Positions 45,866 to 53,535 of a stretch of 64,000 bases of DNA are shown here, one piece after another. How positions within the stretch are numbered: position 1 is the stretch's first letter; each line of letters begins with the position of its first letter. Origin of the DNA: Iodidimonas muriae (GTDB taxonomy: Bacteria > Pseudomonadota > Alphaproteobacteria > Sphingomonadales > Rhodothalassiaceae); contig NZ_BMOV01000001.1 of NCBI RefSeq assembly GCF_014647255.1, forward strand, positions 488,275-552,274, read 5' to 3'. A model generated the notes under the pieces. The model was not told the DNA's origin. It made no database searches and was given only the letters and a program-made list of their open reading frames with translations. The position numbers were made by a program, and so were the translations under genes.

Positions 45866-48571
45866 TCAACAGATATTCTCTTCTGCACAATCCTGATCTT
45901 TGGTTGGATTGATGTGCGAAAAAAGCTCATGAATTAAGTCATCTGGAATGATCGGTTTGTGCAAAAGCGCATGAACACCCCATGATTGGTAGTCACGCAC
46001 GATACGGGCGTCGATAATGGCACTCATCAACAGGATCGGGATGCTGCGCCCGTCGTCCCTTATTTTTCGGGCCAGTTGCTCCCCTGTCATGCCGGGCATG
46101 TTCAGGTCGGTTAAAACCAGTCGAATGTCTGGATTTTTATTCAAGAGCTCATAAGCCTGAAAGCCGTCTGAGGCGCTCAAAGGGGTGAAGCCAGATTTTA
46201 ACAGCATGCGGGCCATCAGTTCCCGCACATCATCGTCATCATCGACAATGAGGATCGTTTCTCCCCGGCCATGGCGTGCATCATTGGCACCGGGGGCCTG
46301 TTGTGGACGGCTTTCTCCAGAAGCATCCATATATTGTGGTAAGAAAACTTCAAAGCAGGCCCCTTTGGGTCGCCTGTTTGAAGCGGTGATAACGCCACCA
46401 TGGGCGCGAACAATGCCGTGAACAACGGATAAGCCGAGCCCGGTATTGCTTCCTGAGCTTTTCGTGGTGAAAAAAGGCTCAAAGATAAGATCGATATTCG
46501 ATTGTTCTATGCCCGGCCCGGTATCGCCGACCAATAAGCGCACATGGGCCGTTCCATCCAGATCATGATCCTGCTTGATATTGGACCAGTCACCGCCCTG
46601 ATCTGTTTCAATCAGAAGTGTGCCACCTTCGGGCATGGCCTGAGCCGCATTCCAGCATAAATTCATCAAGATCTGACCAATGGCCGTTTTATTGCATGCA
46701 ATAACGGCATCGCCACAGCCGGGCTTCCAGACGACCTTGATGGATTCAGAGAGACTTCCTTCCAAAAGATCGAGATTGGAAGCGATCAGCGTGTCAAAAT
46801 GCTCGGGCTGTTTTGGTGCATCAATACGCTGGCCGAAGGTCAGAATCTGCCGCACCATATCGCGGGCTTTCTCCATGCCTTTGATTACCCGCATGATATC
46901 GTTTCTGGGCTGGCTTCCTTCAGGTAAGTCTGCCTTGGCAAGATGCGCATATCCCAAAACAGGGGTCAGGAGATTATTGAAATCATGTGCAATACCGCCT
47001 GCGATACGGCCAAGCGTTTCCAGGCGCCGTGAACGCTCGAGCCGTTCGGCCTGAGCTTTCTGTTCTTGTTGATTGCGAACACGATCGGTGACATCGCGGT
47101 GCACACTGACCACCCGATCTATCTTGCCTGCCTGATCCAGAACGGGCATGGCCAAACATTCCATATGGATGAAACCGCCATTTTTTTCACCCAGCTGGTA
47201 GGTGCCTTCATAGCGCCCATATTGCGCCACTTGCTGTGCAATATCTTGCAAAAGATCGTGCGCTTTTTCTGATTCCGGGGTTTCGGAACCAAGGCCCAGA
47301 ATACGGCTGGCGCTGGCATTATATTTCACCACTTTACCGGCACAATCGGTGACGATCACCCCTTCCCACATATGTTCGATAATGAGATTCTGGCGGTGGA
47401 TTTCCATGTTCGCTCGATGGCGCTCGGTAATATCGCGGTGAATACCGATCCGACCTATATGTTTGCCATTCTCATCATAGAAGGGTTGGACTATGCAGTC
47501 GGTGATCACAATGTGCCCGTCTTTGTGGCGCAGGCTCAACTCGCCATGCCAGCTTTGGCCTGAACGCAATGTCTCAGAAGCGATACGGGCTGGTTCTTCT
47601 TGTTCTCCAACGGGTTGAATGATTTCAAGAAAAGGCTTACCTTTCAGTTCCTCAAGGGAATAACCATAGATTTTTGTTGTCGCAGGATTGCAATCCAACA
47701 CGCGCCCGGCATGATCTGCGACCACAACGGAATCCGTTAATTGGGCGATCACTCGGTCTTGTCGGTCCAGCCGATGCCGGTCTTTGGCATGGTGCGTTGC
47801 ATCATGATAAAGCCCGATATAGCCGACATGATTGGCAGAGCGGTCGCGCCGGGGCATCAAGGTCCCGTGGATGGTCTTTTGGTCACCGCTCTGTAGGGGC
47901 AGGATCAATTCAAATTCATAACGCCCCAATGTGCTGATCGCATGCTCCATATCCTCGATAAAGTGCTCATAGGAAATATGCGCCGTCATATCATGGGGCG
48001 GGAGATAATGAGGCTTTTTCTCTTCAAGGGTTACGCCAAACAGCTTGAGATAAGCGGGATTTTTAAAAATGATGCGATATTGAAGATCGGTGAGAACCAC
48101 CGCATCAGCCAATTGCCGGATGATAGCACTGTCTTGATTGCTGCGTTCGGCGTTTCTTTTGGTCGACGTGATATTGGTGCAAACAAAAACGAAAGCACCA
48201 TCATCTGCGCGCCGCCGGTCGATTGCGATAATCTGTTCGTTGGGCAACTGAATTTCAAAACGAGAGCTATTCAGGGCACTCAGCTCGATCTTGAGTTCCG
48301 ATGCAATGCTGGCCGGGTCGGCCGATCCATAAAGCCCGCGCCGGCAATCAAAAGCCACAAATGCGTCGATAGATGTTCCCGGTTTACATAAGGAAGCCGG
48401 ATATTCCATGAGATCCCGGAATTGCCTGTTCGCCCATAAAAAGCGAAGGGAGCCGTCGAAAATACACATGCCATGGCTTACCAGTTCAAAATAATTGGTA
48501 AGCTGTTCACTTGTCGCGCGAAGCGACATATCCGAATGCACAGGGCGTGTAAGCTCGCAATCGGGAACCAC
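45866..48571 (-). CDS. Multi-PAS hybrid sensor histidine kinase
   Basis: 901 residues, soluble: no membrane helix visible. A string of PAS/PAC domains covers roughly residues 20-500 (recurrent pieces such as VVVADHAGRVLDCNPATTKIYGY and IGRIGIHRDITERHRANME). A HisKA domain (GRIAGGIAHDFNNLLTPV, phospho-His529), an HATPase with GNTGLGLSVVHGIVRAHGG, and a C-terminal receiver (ILIVDDDDDVRELM; Asp822 in LTDLNMPG) follow. The input signal is unknown. The start is uncertain: a GTG at 48571 or the ATG at 48529 (MSLRATSEQ). The gene pairs with the response regulator 25 bp downstream. Confidence 0.9.
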   Translation of the reverse strand: MVPDCELTRPVHSDMSLRATSEQLTNYFELVSHGMCIFDGSLRFLWANRQFRDLMEYPASLCKPGTSIDAFVAFDCRRGLYGSADPASIASELKIELSALNSSRFEIQLPNEQIIAIDRRRADDGAFVFVCTNITSTKRNAERSNQDSAIIRQLADAVVLTDLQYRIIFKNPAYLKLFGVTLEEKKPHYLPPHDMTAHISYEHFIEDMEHAISTLGRYEFELILPLQSGDQKTIHGTLMPRRDRSANHVGYIGLYHDATHHAKDRHRLDRQDRVIAQLTDSVVVADHAGRVLDCNPATTKIYGYSLEELKGKPFLEIIQPVGEQEEPARIASETLRSGQSWHGELSLRHKDGHIVITDCIVQPFYDENGKHIGRIGIHRDITERHRANMEIHRQNLIIEHMWEGVIVTDCAGKVVKYNASASRILGLGSETPESEKAHDLLQDIAQQVAQYGRYEGTYQLGEKNGGFIHMECLAMPVLDQAGKIDRVVSVHRDVTDRVRNQQEQKAQAERLERSRRLETLGRIAGGIAHDFNNLLTPVLGYAHLAKADLPEGSQPRNDIMRVIKGMEKARDMVRQILTFGQRIDAPKQPEHFDTLIASNLDLLEGSLSESIKVVWKPGCGDAVIACNKTAIGQILMNLCWNAAQAMPEGGTLLIETDQGGDWSNIKQDHDLDGTAHVRLLVGDTGPGIEQSNIDLIFEPFFTTKSSGSNTGLGLSVVHGIVRAHGGVITASNRRPKGACFEVFLPQYMDASGESRPQQAPGANDARHGRGETILIVDDDDDVRELMARMLLKSGFTPLSASDGFQAYELLNKNPDIRLVLTDLNMPGMTGEQLARKIRDDGRSIPILLMSAIIDARIVRDYQSWGVHALLHKPIIPDDLIHELFSHINPTKDQDCAEENIC

Positions 48572-48697
48572 TCTATAAATTCCAGTACCTTAAACAAAGC
48601 TGTTGATAATTAACACGAAAGAAGCATGAAATTGCAACCTCAAGATATGATGCGGCCGAAACCATATCAGAAATTTTAAAAAATTGTGAAGGGTAGA

Positions 48698-49393
48698 TTA
48701 ACGGAAAAAATTACCTAGCGCCATCCTGTTAAGGGCTTTCTCAAAATGTTTGGGAAGAGGGGCGATCACATCAATCTCGCCTTTATTTGCGTAAAGAGGC
48801 AACCGAATTCTGCGGGAATGAAGGTGAAGATGAGACTCGTCTTGATCGCGATCGGCATATTTGGGTTCGCCAAGAATTGGGCAGCCAAGGGCTGCCAAAT
48901 GCACACGTATTTGGTGTGTCCTGCCCGTGAGAGGGGACATTTCCAATAAGTATCGCCCATCTTGTCCGCCCAGCACCCGATACTCGGTAATGGATGGCTT
49001 TCCCGCTTCATCCACCTGCATACGCCACCCTTTCGCTTTACTGCTTACCTTCAAAAGCGGCAGATCAATGCGGCCTTCGGTTTGCTCGGGGCGGTTTTTC
49101 GTAATAGCAAGATAGGTTTTTTGGGCCTGTCCCTGGCTGAAAATACGGCCCAAACGGCGCAAGGCCTTGGGATGACGGCCCAAAACAAGACAGCCGCTGG
49201 TATCGGCATCCAAACGATGCGCCAAAGCAGGGAGGCGGGGCAGGCCAAAGCGGATTTGGTCGAAATAATCCTCCAGACAGTCCTTTCCGGAGGGCCCGAC
49301 ATGAACGGGAATGCCCGCAGGCTTGTTGAGCACGATAATAAGCTGGTCATGAAAAAGGACAAGCGGTGCGAGATCTAGCATTATATTGGTCAT
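48698..49393 (-). CDS. RluA family pseudouridine synthase
   Basis: 231 residues with the catalytic HRLDADTSGCLVLG motif (catalytic Asp) and PLTGRTHQIRVHLAALGCPILGEPKY. It lacks an S4 domain, so it is of the short RluA/TruC type; the rRNA or tRNA target cannot be read from sequence. It is the last core gene before the mobile element region. Confidence 0.92.
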   Translation of the reverse strand: MTNIMLDLAPLVLFHDQLIIVLNKPAGIPVHVGPSGKDCLEDYFDQIRFGLPRLPALAHRLDADTSGCLVLGRHPKALRRLGRIFSQGQAQKTYLAITKNRPEQTEGRIDLPLLKVSSKAKGWRMQVDEAGKPSITEYRVLGGQDGRYLLEMSPLTGRTHQIRVHLAALGCPILGEPKYADRDQDESHLHLHSRRIRLPLYANKGEIDVIAPLPKHFEKALNRMALGNFFR

Positions 49394-49847
49394 TCTTCGG
49401 TAAAAAATAAGGCATAAGCCGACAGTCTGACACCGACCAAATCAAATGGCCGTGGCAGGCGGTACAAGCAGCTTTGCCGATGTTCCCTGTTTTAATCACA
49501 GATAGGGCGGATAGCACCCAAGAATTTCCGACAGCACTATGATGCGGTCTGGAAAGACACTCTGTATAGAAATTATCGCTCTTTTTGGAACGAGGAAGGC
49601 TTCCGTTTGGTCGGTCACCCCAACAAGATGGTGGACACCACTTTTTGAGGAAGGGCGATGCCAAACGTAGAGAATATTTGGTTTCTGGCTATTTTAATGA
49701 ATTAGCGAGAGGGTACCAAGAACGCACCCTATGAGGCCGAAAACAATCGCCAAACAGGCCATTTACTTTTTTAAAGACATCCAGTTTCACCCCTGCCGAT
49801 ATGATGTGGGCTGCTTGATGGTTATTCATTGAAGAAGATAAGATAAT
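49394..49847. other. Gene-free stretch left of the mobile element
   Basis: No convincing coding frame. Short frames here lack conserved content and usable starts. A GGTGGACACCAC sequence near 49631 resembles the IS-end-like TGGACAC stretches at 51286 and 52112 and may be old insertion-sequence debris. GC content falls towards the element. Confidence 0.4.
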
Positions 49848-49861
49848 TGGCGGACGGGGTG
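49848..49861. repeat. Left attachment repeat
   Basis: TGGCGGACGGGGTG, identical to the 3' end of tRNA-Ser at 57453-57466. Here it is isolated from any tRNA gene, as expected for the displaced copy made by site-specific integration. Confidence 0.8.
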
Positions 49862-49980
49862 TCTGCATTTTCAACATCCATATTTGTCCATAAATATCTA
49901 TATTATTAATTATTTTCAATGGCTTATTAATTTTTAATGTTTATCGACATTCATACTGATCCACAGTAATCTGGCCCATA

Positions 49981-50002
49981 TTAATGGGTAGATTTATGGG
50001 TA
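49981..50002 (+). repeat. Left pair of putative integrase arm sites
   Basis: TTAATGGGTA (49981) and TTTATGGGTA (49993) are two 10-bp repeats with a 12-bp period, 120 bp inside the left attachment repeat. They end seven bases before the integrase start codon. The same pair recurs at the right end, with the same period. Confidence 0.65.
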
Positions 50003-50008
50003 TATATA

Positions 50009-51244
50009 GTGCGACCTATTCACAAACTCTCTGCGAGAAAAGCAGCATCTGAATCGAAAGCCGGTCTCTATTCAGACGGGGGCGGCCTTTACCTGCAGGT
50101 GAGCAAGTCTGGCGCAAAAAGCTGGATTTACCGTTTCATGATGAATCGGAAAGTCCGGGACATGGGTCTGGGGTCGTTACGGGATTTCTCACTTTCCGAG
50201 GTTAGAGATAAGGCCCGGGAATGCAGACAATTGGTGCATGACGGAATTGACCCCATCGAACATAGAAAGTCCGCTCGAAGTGCCCTTATGGCGGAAAACC
50301 GGAAGAGCCAATCGTTCGAAGACTGCGCGAACGACTATTTGAAGACCCATTCATCTGCCTGGAAGAACCCGAAGCATCGCCAGCAGTGGGAAAATACACT
50401 TTCCTCTTATGTGTATCCGATCATCGGCAAACTGTCGGTGAAGGACATCAACACGCATCTCGTCAAAAAGGTTCTCGATCCTATCTGGACGACAAAGACA
50501 GAAACCGCAACGCGCGTGCGTGGTCGTATCGAGAGAATTCTGGATTGGGCGACCGTACAAGAATTGCGGCAAGGAGAAAATCCGGCGCGCTGGAAAGGGC
50601 ATCTGGACCATCTACTGCCAGCCCCCACCAAATTAAAACGCGTACAGCATCACAAGGCACTGCCTTATCAGGACATATATGAGCTGATGCAAGAACTGGC
50701 ATCTGCCGATGGCACAAGTGCTCTTGGCCTACGCTTCCTTATTCTAACGGCAGCCCGCAGCGGTGAAGTACGGCTCGCCATCTGGAATGAGATCGACCTT
50801 GAGAAAAAGACCTGGACCATTCCTGCCGACCGGATGAAGGCCGGAAAGGAACACATTGTCCCATTGTGTTCTCAGGCAATCGAGATTCTCAAAACTATGG
50901 AGAAATATCGCGAAAGCGATCTGATATTCCCCGGCACCAAAAAAGACCGGCCTCTTTCAGACATGGCGTTCACGCAATTACTACGCCGCCTGGACAAAAC
51001 GGACATTACCGCTCACGGTTTCCGTTCCAGCTTCCGTGACTGGGCAGGTGAAACAACGGCATTCCCCAGAGAAGTTATCGAAGCGGCCCTCGCGCACCAA
51101 CTCAAGGATAAGACCGAGGCCGCTTATTTCAGAAGCAACTTGCTGGAAAAACGCCGCAAGCTAATGGACGCCTGGGATAAGCATTGCCGGACCATTTCCG
51201 GCAAAGCCATGAACATTATAAAGTTCGACACTGCAAAACTTTAG
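50009..51244 (+). CDS. Tyrosine integrase of the element
   Basis: 411-residue site-specific recombinase. The N-terminal arm-binding domain (DUF4102 type: GLYSDGGGLYLQVSKSGAKSWIYRFMMN, residues ~18-45) is followed by a SAM-like core-binding domain (~95-200) and the catalytic domain with Arg250 (TAARSGEVR), His336 and Arg339 (HGFRSSFRDWAGE), and nucleophile Tyr373 (AAYFRSN). The start is GTG at 50009 (MRPIHKLSARKAA); there is no good SD. Expected to recombine at the tRNA-Ser 3' end marked by the 14-bp repeats. Confidence 0.93.
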   Translation: MRPIHKLSARKAASESKAGLYSDGGGLYLQVSKSGAKSWIYRFMMNRKVRDMGLGSLRDFSLSEVRDKARECRQLVHDGIDPIEHRKSARSALMAENRKSQSFEDCANDYLKTHSSAWKNPKHRQQWENTLSSYVYPIIGKLSVKDINTHLVKKVLDPIWTTKTETATRVRGRIERILDWATVQELRQGENPARWKGHLDHLLPAPTKLKRVQHHKALPYQDIYELMQELASADGTSALGLRFLILTAARSGEVRLAIWNEIDLEKKTWTIPADRMKAGKEHIVPLCSQAIEILKTMEKYRESDLIFPGTKKDRPLSDMAFTQLLRRLDKTDITAHGFRSSFRDWAGETTAFPREVIEAALAHQLKDKTEAAYFRSNLLEKRRKLMDAWDKHCRTISGKAMNIIKFDTAKL

Positions 51245-51390
51245 GTCCATGAACCAGAAGATGACGATAGCTGCAATTACGATAGTGGACACCAAGACAG
51301 TGCGTACCGAACATTGAACAATTTCAAGGAATGGATAATATGCTGCCTACTCTATATATTGGCAAAGCCCATTCAGGATTATAAACTTCT

Positions 51391-51561
51391 ATGATCTTTA
51401 ACTTTTCCTGGGAAGTCCACAAAGCACAGGAACAGGAAATTGCACCGGTCCCGGATCAAGCGCCATCCCTTGAGCACGAGAAACAAGAACATAAACACGA
51501 GCCCGAATACGAACTGGAAAGAGTTGTTGAGAAGACCATAGACTTCGAACTGGAACTGTAA
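51391..51561 (+). CDS. Possible small acidic protein
   Basis: 56 codons beginning MIFNFSWEVHKAQ and ending VEKTIDFELEL, rich in Glu, Gln and His, with no cysteine and no membrane segment. AGGA lies 13 nt upstream, further than ideal. An ORF of 84 codons on the opposite strand overlaps it and is hydrophobic. Neither is recognised; this is the likelier of the two but may be non-coding. Confidence 0.3.
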   Translation: MIFNFSWEVHKAQEQEIAPVPDQAPSLEHEKQEHKHEPEYELERVVEKTIDFELEL

Positions 51562-51701
51562 CGGTGCCGAAGTTGGTGGGAGCAACGCGCTATCTACGCT
51601 GCCACCAATCACCAGAAAACCCAAGAGTATCAACAGTTAGCCAAATGATAGCAGCTTTTTTTCATGCTCCCAATTTTGCATGTCATTGAAAAGAAAGAAG
51701 A

Positions 51702-51734
51702 ACACCCGGTCGCTAGCCCTCTAGCATCGGGTGT
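51702..51734. terminator. Terminator-like hairpin
   Basis: ACACCCG ... GCTAG pairs with CTAGC ... CGGGTGT (51702-51716 with 51721-51734), with a small internal bulge and a CCCT loop. It follows the small ORF by 140 bp. The T tract is weak. Confidence 0.45.
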
Positions 51735-51933
51735 GAAACTTTAACGACGCAGTCGTAAAAAATATTTATCAGGCATCCGGCATCAAACGCCATGATCGAC
51801 GTTGTTGAAGTTGGAACCAATCAGGGCCGTTTGGCTCGTCTGTGAAAACCAATCGATTGCCACGTAGCTACATGACCTACACCCTATAATTTCGGTGACT
51901 AAAAGCAGAGTCTGTCCCATAAGAGACAGATAT

Positions 51934-51998
51934 ATGAAAACGTAGTTCGGCGAGGAACAGACCATCCGGATACTCAAGGAACAGAAGATCTCGGGACG
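51934..51998 (+). pseudogene. IS3-family orfA N-terminal fragment
   Basis: Reads M-K-T-stop-F-G-E-E-Q-T-I-R-I-L-K-E-Q-K-I-S-G-R, recognisable as the start of an IS3-group transposase OrfA (FGEEQ-I-ILKEQ). A stop is present at codon 4 and homology is lost after ~22 codons. A relic of an insertion sequence; the rest of the element is gone. Confidence 0.6.
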
Positions 51999-52130
51999 TT
52001 TATCAGATCAGCAAGTGAGCTTTGCCGGAGCTTGTGAAGTATAAACCACCGCGCCGTCACGTAATTGCGCGATCGGGGTTTGTCGTTGATCCCTTTGGAC
52101 TTGTTAATAAAGTGGACACGACTGTGCTCT

Positions 52131-52211
52131 CTAAGCGGCTCGTTTTTCGTACGCCATGGGGCTGATATTGCCAAGTGTCGACTGTCGCCTTCTCCGGTTA
52201 TTGACGTTCAT
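52131..52211 (-). pseudogene. IS3-family orfB C-terminal fragment A
   Basis: Last 26 codons, reading RRRRQSTLGNISPMAYEKRAA and then stop, the conserved end of an IS3-family transposase (DDE integrase). Only the tail remains. The adjacent CGTGTCCACTTTATTAACAA on the minus strand is probably the outer IS end. Confidence 0.7.
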
Positions 52212-52251
52212 AATGGACCTGTCACGCTTTTGTTCCGACCCTGAGGCTCAT

Positions 52252-52434
52252 TTAAGCGGCCTTTCTTTCGAAAGCCAAGGGGCTTTTCCAGCCCAATGCT
52301 GAATGCCGACGGCGCGGATTGTAGAAGCCGTTGATATATTGGAATAGCGCGGCCTCGGTTTCTCTCCGCGTCGCCCATGCGTGCCGCCAGATCAGCTCGG
52401 CCTTCAGGGATTTGAAGAACGTCTCCACGGCCGC
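52252..52434 (-). pseudogene. IS3-family orfB C-terminal fragment B
   Basis: AAVETFFKSLKAELIWRHAW ... YINGFYNPRRRHSALGWKSPLAFERKAA, the end of a second, different IS3-family transposase, holding the final catalytic Glu region (AAVETFFKS). At its 5' side the frame continues into unrelated sequence (ELEKDGERWRG), marking a deletion or insertion junction near 52434. Confidence 0.75.
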
Positions 52435-52450
52435 CAAACCCCGCCAGCGC

Positions 52451-52978
52451 TCACCGTCCTTCTCCAACTCGTGCAGCCACACAAGGCCCGTGAAGCCCTT
52501 GTTCAGGATTGCGTCGGCATATTTTATTCTCTTTGTGAAACTCGGGCAGAATTGCGTCCCGATCAACCCAGCGTCCGGCTGAGGGTCGAACGCTGGATTC
52601 CCCAAATAGGTCGATTGCGCTGGATTTGACGAAGAATTGAATGTCTTGTCGCCGAAACTCCTGCACCTTGCTCGCGCCAAGATTCAACCGTTCTTGCGCG
52701 GCGTCGATCACGACCGGGGTGAACTCCTCCGGGTATTTGATGACCAAGGCTTCATAGCTCAGATCCGGGTCAACCTCCTCGAACCCGGTGGAGGCGTTAA
52801 GGACACGGCGCGAAATGACCGAGACCACACCCGATTTGTTGATGTCCCGGGGTTCATACCCGAGGCCCGCCCGCTGGCCTTGGCTACGATTGACCTCCTG
52901 CCAATGATCGTAGACCCGGGCGAGGTCGTTCTCCAACGCATCGGTGCTGTTTCTGAGGGCTTTCATCACTTCTGACAT
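52451..52978 (-). pseudogene. Broken gene of unknown function fused to IS debris
   Basis: The frame begins MSEVMKALRNSTDALENDLARVY and stays protein-like (charged helices, then FEEVDPDLSYEALVIKYPEEFTPVVIDAAQERL) for about 100 codons. After that the composition looks disordered until the stop at 52451, and a parallel frame fuses to the IS3 tail. I do not recognise the family. It is probably the 5' remnant of a larger gene truncated by IS activity. The start could also be GTG at 53002. Confidence 0.4.
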
Positions 52979-53168
52979 ACGGTTTTCTGCATACTGCTCC
53001 ACGGGGTCGGATTCTCAGGATTTAGACAAAAGACCAGAATATCAAACGAAAATTGTCTGCCCAGCAGTAAAACCACCCGAGCAGGGCATCTTTGCCCGTG
53101 AAATGTCGCGCCACGTTGAATCGTGCCCACGGTGATGATTCCGTGATGAGTTCTGCCAAAATGACGAA

Positions 53169-53186
53169 AGCCCCCATGCGGGGGCT
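53169..53186 (-). terminator. Strong hairpin, terminator-like on the minus strand
   Basis: AGCCCC (53169-53174) pairs with GGGGCT (53181-53186). On the minus strand the hairpin is followed by TTTCGTCATTTT. No minus-strand gene ends just before it, so it may be the leftover terminator of a lost gene. Confidence 0.5.
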
Positions 53187-53535
53187 AGCTCGTAAATCAC
53201 TAAAAATATTAAGAGATTTTGGCTCCGGAGGTAGGGAACGGAGCATTTATCGCGTAACTAGCTGAAATATAACGTTTATTTTTGGTCGGAAAGTGGGCTT
53301 GGTTTAGTCTTGTGTATCACCCACAGAGCATAATGGGACCGACCTGCCGGGCGCAAGGGAAGATTGCCGCATATGGTGTCGAGCGACGTGAGCGGCCCGA
53401 AGCCGACACCGGAGTTGTAGTTGGAACGCTGCGCATGCAAACAGATTAGCTGACATTCACGAGCAAGAGTTGTTTTAAGCCTCTCGTAGGGGCTACCAAT
53501 TCTGTATGCCGTATAAGGTAGAGTGGAGGGGCCGA
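53187..53535. other. Intergenic region before the OLD-type nuclease
   Basis: About 350 bp without a convincing gene; it should contain the promoter of the nuclease gene. I see no clear -35/-10 pair, operator or RNA structure. Confidence 0.35.

Noticed and set aside
51379-51633. Hydrophobic minus-strand frame of 84 codons
   Set aside because: Its hydrophobicity is the expected mirror of the acidic plus-strand frame and it has no ribosome binding site.
51911-51930. CTGTCTCTTAT on the minus strand, resembling a Tn5-type mosaic end
   Set aside because: Only the first 11 bases agree, there is no second end or Tn5 transposase, and it is part of a local palindrome next to IS3 debris.
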